Below, piece after piece: positions 54,312 through 63,880 of a stretch of DNA of 64,000 nucleotides. The translations under genes and the position numbers were made by a program. Below the pieces are notes generated by a model, which was given only the letters and a program-made list of their open reading frames with translations, had not been told where the DNA came from and did no database searches. The stretch's first letter is position 1; the number at the start of each line of letters is the position of its first letter. Source of the DNA: Paracoccus rhizosphaerae (lineage in GTDB: Bacteria; Pseudomonadota; Alphaproteobacteria; Rhodobacterales; Rhodobacteraceae); the NCBI RefSeq assembly GCF_026162645.1, contig NZ_JAOTBE010000001.1:156031-220030 (forward strand), written 5' to 3'.

Positions 54312-54819
54312 CACACCGCACCGGGAGGGGTGGGCCAAGCCGGTTCTTCCGCCCCATCTCGGCTCCGGCGCCGTGCGCGACCTTGTCCTTTGGCCCGACC
54401 CGCGCCTGCGCCAGCGCTGCGAACCTGCCGGTTATCTGCAGGGTCCCGTCCTCGTCCGGCTGGCTGCCGACATGCTGGCCACGATGTATGATGCCGGCGG
54501 GCGGGGACTGGCGGCGCCCCAGATCGGCGAGCTGCGCCGGATCTTCGTCATGGATGCCGGCTGGAAGATGGGCGCGCCTGACCCGCTGGTCGTCCTCGAC
54601 CCCGAGATCCTGTGGCGCGATCCCCTGACGGACATCCAGGCCGAAGGTTGCCTGTCGATCCCCGGACGCCCCGTATCGGTCGAACGCCCGGTCGCCATCA
54701 GCCTGTCCTGGTACGATCTGGAAGGCTGCCATCACTGCCGCCAGATGACCCAGGCTTCGTCGCGCATTGCCCAGCACGAGGTCGATCACCTTAACGGCCG
54801 CCTGATCATCGAGGATTGA
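54304..54819 (+). CDS. Peptide deformylase, copy 2
   Basis: The 171 residues keep EGCLS (114-118, Cys116) and HEVDH (158-162, Glu159), but motif 1 is GRGLAAPQ (66-73) with Arg in place of Ile. It has an N-terminal extension of about 20 residues and lacks the basic C-terminal helix of copy 1. All catalytic residues are present, so activity is likely but the substrate pocket is altered. It starts within copy 1 and ends 3 bases before the ATG of copy 3. Confidence 0.9.
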   Translation: MPDTPHREGWAKPVLPPHLGSGAVRDLVLWPDPRLRQRCEPAGYLQGPVLVRLAADMLATMYDAGGRGLAAPQIGELRRIFVMDAGWKMGAPDPLVVLDPEILWRDPLTDIQAEGCLSIPGRPVSVERPVAISLSWYDLEGCHHCRQMTQASSRIAQHEVDHLNGRLIIED

Positions 54820-54821
54820 CC

Positions 54822-55322
54822 ATGGCCGTCCGCGCCTTCCTGCCCTATTCCGACCCGCGCCTTCACCGCCCCGCCGAACCCGTCGAGGCCGTCACCGAGA
54901 CCGTGCGGATGATCTGGGACGACATGATCGACACGATGGAGGCGATGCCCGGCGTGGGCCTTGCCGCGCCCCAGATCGGCATCATGCTTCAACTGGCCGT
55001 CGTCGATGCATCCGACAAGCGCGGGCAAGCCGTCAGGATGGCGAACCCGCACATCCTGCACGAGAGTGTCCAGTCCCGCGACCACGACGAGGCCAGCCCC
55101 AACCTGCCCGGCGTCTCGGCTCGCATCAGCCGCCCCCGTGCGGTGACCGTGCGCTTCCTCAACGAACAGGGCGAGGTCGAGGAGCGCGACTTCGTCAGCC
55201 TCTGGGCCACCAGCGTGCAGCACCAGATCGACCACCTGCAAGGCCGGCTCTATGTCGATCGCCTGTCGCCCCTGCGCCGCAAGATGCTGGTCGCCAAGTC
55301 GGCGAAACTGAACCGGCGCTAG
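54822..55322 (+). CDS. Peptide deformylase-like protein, catalytic residues lost
   Basis: The 166 residues keep motif 1 GVGLAAPQ (44-51) and the overall PDF pattern, but motif 2 is EASPN (90-94), so the metal-ligand Cys is replaced by Ser92. Motif 3 is HQIDH (134-138), so the catalytic Glu is Gln135. It retains both metal-binding histidines. It is intact, not frameshifted, and has a basic C-terminus. It is likely inactive as a deformylase; the role is unknown. Start ATG 54822; a TTG at 54816 is the alternative. Confidence 0.88.
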   Translation: MAVRAFLPYSDPRLHRPAEPVEAVTETVRMIWDDMIDTMEAMPGVGLAAPQIGIMLQLAVVDASDKRGQAVRMANPHILHESVQSRDHDEASPNLPGVSARISRPRAVTVRFLNEQGEVEERDFVSLWATSVQHQIDHLQGRLYVDRLSPLRRKMLVAKSAKLNRR

Positions 55323-55743
55323 ATGTCGTCCAGGCAGAACCACCACATTGGACCTGATCGGCAGACCCTCCGGCGCCGCCGGCCCTCGCAGCCGGAGGCA
55401 CGATGGGGTGCCAGGATCAGCCGTCACTCGCCCTGGTCTTGGCTGGCCCACGAATTCTGATCCCTTCGCGAGAGGACGCTTCGCAAAACATGGTGCCGCC
55501 GAGTGTTTGCTCGTGCATCTCGCTGGTGTCTACACGCGGAAGTGCCGGTAGAGCCGGCACCGCTCTGTGGCCTGCTGATCAGCGGCTTATAGCGCTGCTT
55601 CAGGCAGTCTTGCTGCCATGTTGCCGCACCGGCGATACCTGCGATCTGCCCTCGGGCGAACAGTGGCGGCCGCCACCCTTGCCCCTTCCGGCGGCAGTGC
55701 CTAAACCATCGCGGCAGAACACAACCTGCCGACGGAGGAGCAT
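55323..55743. other. Non-coding region between third def-like gene and fmt
   Basis: 421 bases with no convincing ORF on either strand. A 7-bp hairpin (stems 55542-55548 and 55554-55560, loop TAGAG) is the only clear structure. It interrupts the def-fmt group; in many bacteria def and fmt are adjacent. It could be decayed sequence or hold an untranslated RNA. Confidence 0.5.
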
Positions 55744-56637
55744 ATGCGCGTCATCTTCATGGGCACGCCCGAGTTCTCGGTGCCGGCGCTTCGCGCTATC
55801 GCCTCCGATCACGAGGTTGCGGCGGTCTATTCCCAGCCCCCCCGTGCGGCAGGGCGTGGACAGAAGCCGCGCCCGTCCCCCGTGCAAGCCGCGGCCGAGG
55901 CGCTCGGCCTGACGGTGCGAACCCCCGAGCGCTTGCGCGACCCGCAGGCGCAGGCCGATTTCGCCGCGCTGAACGCGGATGTGGCCGTGGTCGTGGCCTA
56001 TGGCCTGATCCTGCCACAGCCGGTGCTGGATGCGCCGCGCCTGGGTTGCCTGAACATCCACGCCTCTCTCCTGCCGCGCTGGAGGGGCGCCGCACCGATC
56101 CATCGCGCCATCCTGGCCGGAGACGCCGAAACCGGCGTCGCGATCATGCAGATGGAGGCGGGGCTGGATACCGGTCCAGTCATGGCCACGCGCCGCACCC
56201 CCATCGGCGCCGACGAGACAACAGCAGATCTTCACGACCGTCTGGCCGTCATCGGCGCGGACCTGATCGCGGACGTGCTGCCGCGCTTGCCCCTGCCGGC
56301 GACGCCGCAGCCCAAGCAGGGCGTCACCTACGCCGCCAAGATCGACAAGGCCGAGGCCCGGATCGACTGGTCGCGTCCGGCGGACGAAATCGATCGTCAG
56401 ATCAGGGGCCTGTCGCCATTCCCCGGCGCTTGGTGCGACATTGACGGCGAACGGGTCAAGCTGCTCCGAAGCCGCGTCGTGCCGGGTGGTGGTCAGCCAG
56501 GAACGGTCCTGCCCAGCTTCACAGTGGCTTGCGGAACCGGCGCCGTCCAGATCACCTTGGCACAGCGCGCCGGGAAGCGTCCGATGGCGGCGGCTGATTT
56601 GTTGCGCGGATGGACCCTGCCGCCGCGGCTCGGCTAG
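55744..56637 (+). CDS. fmt: Methionyl-tRNA formyltransferase
   Basis: Formylates initiator Met-tRNA using 10-formyl-tetrahydrofolate. The 297 residues have [19 protein letters not shown], the catalytic [14 protein letters not shown] (Asn104 and His106) and GLDTGPVM with the catalytic Asp near residue 142. A C-terminal OB-fold domain follows. ATG 55744 follows GGAGGAGCAT. It works with the deformylases upstream. Confidence 0.96.
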   Translation: MRVIFMGTPEFSVPALRAIASDHEVAAVYSQPPRAAGRGQKPRPSPVQAAAEALGLTVRTPERLRDPQAQADFAALNADVAVVVAYGLILPQPVLDAPRLGCLNIHASLLPRWRGAAPIHRAILAGDAETGVAIMQMEAGLDTGPVMATRRTPIGADETTADLHDRLAVIGADLIADVLPRLPLPATPQPKQGVTYAAKIDKAEARIDWSRPADEIDRQIRGLSPFPGAWCDIDGERVKLLRSRVVPGGGQPGTVLPSFTVACGTGAVQITLAQRAGKRPMAAADLLRGWTLPPRLG

Positions 56638-56735
56638 GAGCGGGAACCGCCCCTTCGCGCACGGCCGCGGTGGGGCTTGTCCCCACCCGGCGGGCGCGAA
56701 CGCCTTGGCGGGACGCAAGCGGCGCGCCGGCTGCG

Positions 56736-59435
56736 TCAGATCGCGCCGTGGCAGTGCTTGAACTTCTTGCCCGACCCGCAGGGGCAGAGGTCGTTGCGCG
56801 CAGGGTTCCCCCAAGTCGCGGGGTCCGCCTCGTCGAAGCCCGGCCTTGCGCCCTGCGCAGCCGCTTCGGGTTCAGGCGCGGTGTCGACGGGCTCAGCCTC
56901 GGGCGCCGGGGCGGGAGGCGCCATCTGGCGCAGCATCTCGGCGCGCTCGGCCTCGGTCAGCGGCCGGATCTGGCTCAGGCGCTGCGTCACGTCAAAGCGC
57001 AGACCGTCCAGCAGGCTCTCGAACAACTGGAACGCCTCGGTCTTGTATTCCGACAGCGGGTCGCGCTGCGCATAGCCGCGGAAGCCCACGACAGACCGCA
57101 GGTGGTCCAGCGTCAGCAGGTGGTCGCGCCACTTCTGGTCGATCTGCTGCAGCAGCACCTGCTTTTCGATCTGCACCATCGTCTCGGGCCCAAAGGCCGC
57201 CGCCTTGTCTGTCATATAGCGGTCGCTGGCCGCCGTGATCCGCTCGCGCATGGCGTCGTGGTCGACGCCCTCCTCGGCCGCCCATTCGGCCACCGGCAGG
57301 TTCAGGTTCAGCCGCTCGCGCACGGCCACCTTCAGGCCGTCAACGTCCCACTGATCGGCATAGCTGCGCGCCGGCATGTGATCGTCGATCAGGTCGTCGA
57401 TGACCTGGTGGCGCATGTCGGCCGTGATCTCTCCGACGTCGTCGCTAACCATGATCTCGCGGCGCTGACCAAAGATGGCCTTACGCTGATCATTCATGAC
57501 ATCATCGAACTTCAGAAGCTGCTTGCGGATGTCGAAGTTGCGGCCTTCGACCTTAGCCTGCGCGCGCTCCAGCGACTTGTTCACCCAAGGATGCACGATC
57601 GCCTCGCCTTCCTTCATGCCAAGCGTGGACAGCACCTTGTCCAGTCGCTCTGACCCGAAAATCCGCATCAGGTCGTCGTCCAGCGAAAGAAAGAACAGCG
57701 ACCGCCCCGGATCGCCCTGGCGACCGGACCGGCCGCGCAGCTGGTTGTCGATCCGGCGCGATTCGTGCCGCTCGGTGCCCAGGACGAACAGGCCGCCGGC
57801 CTCAAGTACCTTGCGCTTCTCATCGGCGTGTTCCGCCTCGATGCGGGCGCGCAGCTCGTCGGGGTGTGCGTCGGGATCGGCCTTCAGCGCCTCCATCACC
57901 TTCATCTCGACATTGCCGCCCAGCTGGATGTCGGTGCCGCGGCCGGCCATGTTGGTCGCGATGGTCACCGCGCCGGGCTTGCCCGCGTCGGCGACGATCT
58001 GCGCCTCGGCCTCGTGCTGGCGGGCGTTGAGGACGTTGTGAGGCACGCCATCCTTCTTCAGCATCTCGGACAGAAGCTCGGACTTCTCGATGCTCGTGGT
58101 GCCGACCAGGGTCGGCTGGCCCTTGGCATGCGCCTCCTTGATGGCCTCGATGACGGCCGCGTATTTCTCGGCCGCCGTGCGATAGACGCGGTCGTGTTCG
58201 TCAAGGCGGGCGATGCCGCGGTTCGTCGGAACCTCGACCACGCCCAGCTTGTAGATCTCGGCGAATTCCTCGGCCTCGGTCGAGGCCGTGCCGGTCATCC
58301 CAGACAGCTTGGCGTAAAGCCGGAAATAGTTCTGGAACGTCACAGACGCCAGGGTGACGTTCTCGGGCTGGATCTCGACGCCTTCCTTGGCCTCGATGGC
58401 CTGGTGCAACCCGTCCGACAGGCGGCGCCCCTTCATCATCCGGCCGGTGAATTCGTCGATCAGCATGACCTCGCCGTCGCGGACCATGTAGTGCTGGTCG
58501 CGCAGGAACAGCTTGTGCGCGCGCAGGGCCTGGCTGGCGTGATGAACGACGGTGGTCGATTCCGGATCGTAAAGCGACTGCCCCTCGGGCAGGACGCCGT
58601 CCGCCTGCAGGCGGGTTTCCAGAAACTCGTTGCCCTCTTCGGTGAAGGTCGCGTTCCGGGCCTTCTCGTCCAGCTTGTAATGCTCTTCGGTCAGCAGCGG
58701 CACATAGGCGTTCAGCACCTTGTAAAGCTCTGACCGGTCCTGCGACGGGCCGCTGATGATCAGGGGCGTGCGGGCCTCGTCAATCAGGATGCTGTCGACC
58801 TCGTCCACGATGGCGAAGTTGTGGCCGCGCTGGACCATCTCCGCCACGCTGCCCTTCATGTTGTCGCGCAGATAGTCGAAGCCAAGCTCGTTGTTCGTGG
58901 CATAGGTCACGTCGCAGGCATAGGCGTCGCGTTTCTCGCCCTCGGGCTGGAAGGGGACGACCACGCCGCAGGTCATGCCGAGCGTCGCATAGACCTTGGA
59001 CATCCATTCCGCATCGCGCTTGGCCAGATAGTCGTTGACCGTGACGACGTGGACGCCCTTGCCCGACAGCGCGTTCAGATAGGCGGGGAAGGTGGCGACC
59101 AGGGTCTTGCCCTCGCCGGTCTTCATCTCGGCGATGTTGCCTTGGTGCATGAAGATGCCGCCCATCAGCTGCACGTCGAAGGCGCGCAGGCCCAAGGCGC
59201 GGCGAGCGCCCTCGCGGCAGTTGGCGAAGGCTTCGGGCAGGATGTCGTCAAGGCTCTCGCCCTTGGCGACACGGTCCTTGAACTCGGCCGTCTTGTCCTT
59301 CAGTCCCTGGTCGGACAGCGCCTTGAACTGCTCCTCCAGCGCGTTGATGCGCGCCACCAGCGGACGCGTTCCCTTGACCATTCGGTCATTGGGCGTCCCA
59401 AAGACCATCTTCGCCAGATTTCCGATGCCGAGCAT
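56736..59435 (-). CDS. secA: Preprotein translocase ATPase SecA
   Basis: Motor that drives preproteins through SecYEG. The 899 residues carry Walker [14 protein letters not shown] near residue 103, [20 protein letters not shown] near residue 210, helicase motifs, GTDIQLGGN and [13 protein letters not shown]. The C-terminal zinc-binding tail has [13 protein letters not shown]. Start ATG 59435 gives [18 protein letters not shown], the normal N-terminus. The long in-frame extension to 59999 overlaps the PPIase gene and is not part of secA. Confidence 0.97.
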   Translation of the reverse strand: MLGIGNLAKMVFGTPNDRMVKGTRPLVARINALEEQFKALSDQGLKDKTAEFKDRVAKGESLDDILPEAFANCREGARRALGLRAFDVQLMGGIFMHQGNIAEMKTGEGKTLVATFPAYLNALSGKGVHVVTVNDYLAKRDAEWMSKVYATLGMTCGVVVPFQPEGEKRDAYACDVTYATNNELGFDYLRDNMKGSVAEMVQRGHNFAIVDEVDSILIDEARTPLIISGPSQDRSELYKVLNAYVPLLTEEHYKLDEKARNATFTEEGNEFLETRLQADGVLPEGQSLYDPESTTVVHHASQALRAHKLFLRDQHYMVRDGEVMLIDEFTGRMMKGRRLSDGLHQAIEAKEGVEIQPENVTLASVTFQNYFRLYAKLSGMTGTASTEAEEFAEIYKLGVVEVPTNRGIARLDEHDRVYRTAAEKYAAVIEAIKEAHAKGQPTLVGTTSIEKSELLSEMLKKDGVPHNVLNARQHEAEAQIVADAGKPGAVTIATNMAGRGTDIQLGGNVEMKVMEALKADPDAHPDELRARIEAEHADEKRKVLEAGGLFVLGTERHESRRIDNQLRGRSGRQGDPGRSLFFLSLDDDLMRIFGSERLDKVLSTLGMKEGEAIVHPWVNKSLERAQAKVEGRNFDIRKQLLKFDDVMNDQRKAIFGQRREIMVSDDVGEITADMRHQVIDDLIDDHMPARSYADQWDVDGLKVAVRERLNLNLPVAEWAAEEGVDHDAMRERITAASDRYMTDKAAAFGPETMVQIEKQVLLQQIDQKWRDHLLTLDHLRSVVGFRGYAQRDPLSEYKTEAFQLFESLLDGLRFDVTQRLSQIRPLTEAERAEMLRQMAPPAPAPEAEPVDTAPEPEAAAQGARPGFDEADPATWGNPARNDLCPCGSGKKFKHCHGAI

Positions 59436-59643
59436 GTTACCTTCGCAATCACGTTGATGGGAAAGGCGCGTCCCTTGCGGCCCACTTGCCCGCCCCGGTC
59501 GCATTGCCGTATCAGGGGCCGGAACGAACGCGGCGGCGGCGCCTTCCACAGAGTTGTCTGCGGATGTAGGCCCCGCCCGCCTGACTGTCAATGTTGGCCC
59601 CGGCGTTGCGCTGCGTGCCACTGGATCTTGCAGAGGAACTTCC

Positions 59644-60477
59644 ATGACCAGACCGATCCTTCTGGCCGCGATGATCGCGGTGCCGATGCTGTCCGCGCCC
59701 GCGCTGGCGCAGGACGCCGACACGGTCGTCGCGACCGTGGGCGACGAACAGATCACTTTGGGCCAGATGATCGTCATGAAGCAGTCGATCCAGGATCCGA
59801 ACATGGCGAACCTGCCCGACCAGGCGCTGTGGGACATGATGCTGGACCAGCTGATCCGCCAGACCGCCGTCGCCCAGTCGGCCGAGGAGGACGCCGGCGT
59901 CCGCGCCCAACTGGAGCTGCAGCGCCGCAACACGCTGGCCAGCGCCGCCGTCACCCAGATCGCCGAGGCCGACCCGACCGAGGAGGAGCTGAAGGCCACC
60001 TATGACCGCCTGTTCGCCCAGGCCGACGCCGTGCGCGAATACAACGCCGCTCATATCTTGGTCGAGACCGAGGAAGAGGCGAAGGAGATCAAGGCCCAGC
60101 TGGACGACGGCGGCGATTTCGGCGCCTTGGCCGAACAGCATTCGACCGGTCCCTCGGGGCCGAACCAGGGCGACCTTGGATGGTTTTCGGCCGACCAGAT
60201 GGTCGCGCCCTTCGCCGATGCCGTGGCCGCGATGGAGCCGGGTTCGGTGTCGGATCCCGTCCAGACTGAATTCGGCTGGCACGTGATCAAGCTGAACGAA
60301 ACCCGCCTGCGAGAGGCCCCGCCGCTTGAGGAGGTCCGCGACCAGATCAGCCAGATGGTCCTGCGCGAAAAGGTCGAGGCCGAGATCCAGCGCCTGGTCG
60401 AGGCCGCTGATGTGGAAAAAACCGAAGGCGTCGATCCCGCCGCGCTGAACAACACCGACCTGCTGGAGGCGAACTGA
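59644..60477 (+). CDS. Periplasmic parvulin-type peptidylprolyl isomerase
   Basis: A 277-residue foldase with a signal peptide ending APALAQDAD, an N-terminal helical domain, a PpiC/parvulin domain (about 135-230) with [28 protein letters not shown] and FGWHVIKL, and a C-terminal helix. It assists folding of exported proteins. It is divergent from secA, which fits its role downstream of the translocon. It overlaps argJ by one base. Confidence 0.9.
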   Translation: MTRPILLAAMIAVPMLSAPALAQDADTVVATVGDEQITLGQMIVMKQSIQDPNMANLPDQALWDMMLDQLIRQTAVAQSAEEDAGVRAQLELQRRNTLASAAVTQIAEADPTEEELKATYDRLFAQADAVREYNAAHILVETEEEAKEIKAQLDDGGDFGALAEQHSTGPSGPNQGDLGWFSADQMVAPFADAVAAMEPGSVSDPVQTEFGWHVIKLNETRLREAPPLEEVRDQISQMVLREKVEAEIQRLVEAADVEKTEGVDPAALNNTDLLEAN

Positions 60478-61730
60478 TGGGCAAGGCCGGTCTTCCCGTC
60501 TCGCCCCTGGCGCCGGCGTCGTTTCCCGACCTGCCGGTGATCGCGGGCGTCGATTTCGCCAGTGCCGCCGCGGGGGTGAAATACCAGGGTCGCACCGACG
60601 TGACGCTGATCCGCATCGCGCCGGGAAGCACCGTGGCCGGCGCCTTCACGCGGTCCTCGACCCGCGCGGCCTGCATCCTGGACAACCAGGCCAAGCTTGC
60701 GCAAGGCGGCGATGCGCCGCAAGGGGCGGCGATCATCATCAACTCGGGCAATGCCAACGCCTTCACCGGCGCACGCGGGCAGGAATCGGTCGATGCCGTC
60801 ACCGGTGCCGTCGCCTCGGCGCTGGACCTGCCGCGGGGGCGGGTCTTCTCGTCCTCGACCGGCGTCATCGGAGAACCGCTGCCGCATGACCGCATCGTCG
60901 CCGTGGTCGGTGACCTGGTGGCAGGGCTTGATCCGGCGGGCGTGGCCGATGCCGCGCGGGCGATCATGACGACCGACACCTTCCCCAAGGGCGCCTCGGC
61001 GACCATCGAGGGAGAGGGCGGTCCCATCCGCATCACCGGCATCGCCAAGGGTTCGGGGATGATCGCGCCAGACATGGCGACGATGCTGGTCTATGTCTTC
61101 ACCGACGCGCGGATGCCGACGGACCTGCTGCAGCAGGCGCTGTCGTCGGGGCTGGACCGGACCTTCAACGCAATCACGGTAGACAGCGACACCTCGACCT
61201 CTGACGCGCTGATCCTGGCCGCGACAGGGCAGGCCGAGGCCGCGCCGATCAATGACCTTGCCACGGATGTCGGGCAGGCCTTCGTCCAGGCCCTGCACGG
61301 CGTCATGCGCGAACTGGCGCATCTGGTCGTTCGCGACGGCGAGGGGGCAACGAAGTTCGTCGAGGTTGCCGTGACCGGGGCCGCGTCCGAGGCCGATGCC
61401 CACAAGGTCGCCATGGCCGTCGCCAACTCTCCGCTGGTCAAGACCGCCATCGCCGGGGAAGACGCCAACTGGGGTCGCATCGTTGCCGCCGTTGGGAAGT
61501 CCGGGGCCGAGGCCGACCGCGACCGCCTGACCATCCGCTTCGGCGACATGGTCCTGGCGGAAAACGGCTGGCGCTCGCCCAGTTACGACGAGGCCGCGGC
61601 CAGCGCCTACATGAAGAACGCCGAGCTGCGGATCGGCGTGGACCTGGGGCTGGGGCAGGGGGCGCGGACCGTCTGGACCTGCGACCTGACGCACGGCTAC
61701 ATCGACATCAACGCAGACTATCGCTCGTGA
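60477..61730 (+). CDS. argJ: Bifunctional glutamate N-acetyltransferase/amino-acid acetyltransferase
   Basis: Transfers the acetyl group from N-acetylornithine to glutamate and can also use acetyl-CoA. The 417 residues process themselves at a conserved Thr: GMIAPDMATMLVYVF with Thr202 as nucleophile. SGNANAFTGARG near residue 90 also matches. It starts at the last base of the PPIase stop and overlaps mutT by 4 bases. Confidence 0.96.
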   Translation: MGKAGLPVSPLAPASFPDLPVIAGVDFASAAAGVKYQGRTDVTLIRIAPGSTVAGAFTRSSTRAACILDNQAKLAQGGDAPQGAAIIINSGNANAFTGARGQESVDAVTGAVASALDLPRGRVFSSSTGVIGEPLPHDRIVAVVGDLVAGLDPAGVADAARAIMTTDTFPKGASATIEGEGGPIRITGIAKGSGMIAPDMATMLVYVFTDARMPTDLLQQALSSGLDRTFNAITVDSDTSTSDALILAATGQAEAAPINDLATDVGQAFVQALHGVMRELAHLVVRDGEGATKFVEVAVTGAASEADAHKVAMAVANSPLVKTAIAGEDANWGRIVAAVGKSGAEADRDRLTIRFGDMVLAENGWRSPSYDEAAASAYMKNAELRIGVDLGLGQGARTVWTCDLTHGYIDINADYRS

Positions 61731-62125
61731 AGACAGTCCTTGTCTCGGCCGTGGCGCTGATCGATCCCGACGGGCGCGTGCTTCTGGCACAGCGCCCCGA
61801 GGGCAAGTCGATGGCCGGGCTGTGGGAATTTCCCGGCGGCAAGGTCGAGCCTGGAGAGACGCCCGAAGCCGCCCTCATCCGCGAGTTGGACGAGGAGCTG
61901 GGCATCCAGACGTGGGACAGCTGCCTGGCGCCGCTGACATTTGCCAGCCATGCCTATGACACCTTCCATCTTCTGATGCCGCTTTTTGCCTGCCGCCGTT
62001 GGCAAGGCATCGTCAGACCGCAAGAGGGACAGCAGCTTGCGTGGGTCAGATCTGCGGATCTCAGATCGTATCCCATGCCGGCCGCCGACATACCGCTGAT
62101 ACCTGCGCTGCAAATGTGGGTCTGA
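61727..62125 (+). CDS. mutT: MutT/Nudix 8-oxo-dGTP diphosphatase
   Basis: Cleans the nucleotide pool by hydrolysing oxidised dGTP. The 132 residues hold the Nudix box GGKVEPGETPEAALI followed by RELDEELGI at residues 38-60. The start is GTG 61727 overlapping argJ. LWEFPGGKVE and the C-terminal WVRSADLRSYPMPAADIPLI fit the MutT group rather than other Nudix families. Confidence 0.93.
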   Translation: MKTVLVSAVALIDPDGRVLLAQRPEGKSMAGLWEFPGGKVEPGETPEAALIRELDEELGIQTWDSCLAPLTFASHAYDTFHLLMPLFACRRWQGIVRPQEGQQLAWVRSADLRSYPMPAADIPLIPALQMWV

Positions 62126-62247
62126 TAACGCACCTTTTAGTGATATGGTTGCAATGCTGCCCAAAAAAGTCGTAGCTGAGCTTATAAAGAACCCATTGTT
62201 AACTATTTCATGACTACCTTACCTCATGGGCGCAAGGAGGGATTGAC

Positions 62248-62376
62248 ATGATTCGCACCATTTCGATCGGAAGCTACATCTCGATTCAGGGCCTTTTCGA
62301 AGGCGCGATGTCGAACGGGAACATTCTGGTTCGCGTCGGCAACCGCTTGTTCGAGGGCAAGCCGGTCAGCAACTGA
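62248..62376 (+). CDS. Small ORF of 42 residues with strong ribosome-binding site
   Basis: The frame begins MIRTISIGSYISIQGLFEG and ends FEGKPVSN. AAGGAGG lies 7 bases before the ATG. It has alternating hydrophobic and Gly residues suggesting a small beta-type fold (NILVRVGNRLFEGKPV). I do not recognise the family. An AT-rich region of about 120 bases precedes it and a good terminator (62446-62473) follows, which is a complete stand-alone transcription unit. Confidence 0.62.
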   Translation: MIRTISIGSYISIQGLFEGAMSNGNILVRVGNRLFEGKPVSN

Positions 62377-62445
62377 CAAGCTGGCGGCGGCAGGAATGTC
62401 TGCGGCCGGATCAGCTTTTGCGGCGGACGCCGATGCCGCCATGCT

Positions 62446-62473
62446 AACAGCCGCCGAAGCCTCGGCGGCTGTT
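62446..62473 (+). terminator. Rho-independent terminator after the 42-residue ORF
   Basis: AACAGCCGCCGA (62446-62457) pairs perfectly with TCGGCGGCTGTT (62462-62473), loop AGCC. The following TCGCGTTT is a poor but acceptable tail. It separates the small ORF from the IS remnants. Confidence 0.75.
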
Positions 62474-62598
62474 TCGCGTTTAGGCCTTAGAGCGCGTTGC
62501 GTCTAATCGGCCTCATATTCGGCGGCTTTGGAGAAATCGCAGCACTCCTCATCGGTGAAAGGATCGCAGACCTGCCCGGCAGCGTGCCAGAGTGCCTC

Positions 62599-63316
62599 TC
62601 AGGTTCGCGAGGCGGCTCTTCGCATCAGAGCCTTGAGCTTTGCGCATGTGAGGGCGTGGACGCCATTGGTCCGGGTGAACGTGCGAATGATCTCGATCGG
62701 GTTCAGATCTGGGCTGTAGGGAGGCAAGACCAAGAACCACGCGCCAACGGCGCTCATGGTCGCCGCGGCCTTGGGGCTCTTGTGCGATGACAGGTCATCC
62801 GGAATGATCACCTCGCCGGGTCGCAGTATCGCGGCCAATCGGGTTTCGCCATGGAACTCGTACAGTTCGCGGTTCATGGCACCGCCAGTCACCCCCGGCG
62901 CGCATCCAGCCGGTCATGGCGCCGGGCGGCGATGAAGGTCCAGGTGTTCCCCGTGACCGAAGGGCGCATGGTTGACAAGGCGCGCCTTCTGGAGGCCGTC
63001 CGGTGGTCCTGGCCATGTTCGCCTTCGGCGACGTCTCGTCGATGAAGCCGAGGCGCGTCAACGCGCTGCGCGTGAGCGGTTGGCGTCCTGTGATCCGGAT
63101 ATGGCGTGCCGGCCGGTGAGGCCGCTTCTGCTCGAGGGCTTGCAGGCCTTTTTCGTGGGTCAGCCCGAGACTGCGCGAAAACCGCCAGACCGAGACACGG
63201 TGAATGGCGATGCCGTGATGATCTGCAAGTTTGCCCATCGGGTCATTCGGGGTTGATCCGGGGAGTGTCCTGAACTTTGTGTATCCAGCCCGGTCCATGC
63301 GGTCTGGGACACTCAA
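62599..63316 (-). pseudogene. IS630-family transposase, frameshifted
   Basis: Fragments of one transposase lie in different frames. The N-terminal part has VWRFSRSLGLTHEK and RLGFIDETSPKANMARTTG, with the first catalytic Asp in FIDET. A middle part with TFIAARRHDRLDA is in another frame. The C-terminal part has IIPDDLSSHKSPKAA (second Asp) and LPPYSPDLNPIE (Glu). At least two frameshifts break it, so it is inactive. Exact element ends could not be fixed. Confidence 0.82.
63263..63314. repeat. 8-bp inverted repeat near IS junction
   Basis: GAGTGTCC (63263-63270) and GGACACTC (63307-63314) are perfect inverted copies 36 bases apart. They lie between the IS630 and IS481 remnants and could be an IS end or a target structure. 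No element is confidently bounded by them. Confidence 0.4.
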
Positions 63317-63393
63317 GCGTCGAAGCGTTCGCTAGCTGTTTGATCCCACGGTTTGATGGTGCGATCCTTTTTGCAGGAATGGAAGGAAGCATT

Positions 63394-63880
63394 ATGGGTC
63401 AGGTTCGTCACGGGAGCGCCACGACCACGCACGCCGTCAGAGCTGCAATAATGAGGGCTGGCCCGCCATCGGTCCGAGGGTCGGCCCGAATGATCGCAAG
63501 CTTCGCTCGCGACGCTGAGCCGGGAACTGGGGATTAACCCCAAGACGGTTGCGAAGTGGCGCAAACGCCAGACGGTCGAGGATCTCAAGACGGGGCCGAA
63601 GGAGCCACGTTTGACGATCTTGACCGAGGCGGAGGAGGCGGCGATCATTGCGTTCCGACGTCACACGCTGCTGCCACTCGATGACTGCCTCTATGCCCTG
63701 CAGCCGTCCATCCCACACCTGACACGATCAGCACTGCACCGATGCTTGCAACGCCATGGCATCTCGCGCTTGCCTGACGTCGAGGGCGACAAGCCGAAGC
63801 GGTCGAAGTTCAAGCACTACCCTATCGGCTTCTTCCACATCGACATCGCCGAAGTGCAGACTGCCGAAGGAAAGCTCTAC
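63394..63880 (+). pseudogene. IS481-family transposase, disrupted
   Basis: Starts MGQVRHGSATTTHAVRAAI, then an apparent insertion of about 40 bases shifts the frame. Homology resumes as TLSRELGINPKTVAKWRKRQ, RHTLLPLDDCLYALQPSIPH and LQRHGISRLPDVEGDKPKRS and GFFHIDIAEVQTAEGKLY. It is cut at 63880 by another element. The DDE catalytic core beyond the first Asp is therefore missing. Confidence 0.82.

Noticed and set aside
55403..55912. 169-residue plus-strand frame across the def-fmt gap
   Set aside because: Runs into fmt in another frame, Cys/Pro/Arg-rich without motifs, no ribosome-binding site.
59436..59999. N-terminal extension of secA in the same frame
   Set aside because: SecA proteins start [13 protein letters not shown] as here at 59435; the extension overlaps the divergent PPIase gene.
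63263..63314. Short inverted repeat as a complete miniature transposon (MITE)
   Set aside because: Arms of 8 bp and a 36-base interior are too little, and no target-site duplication could be confirmed.
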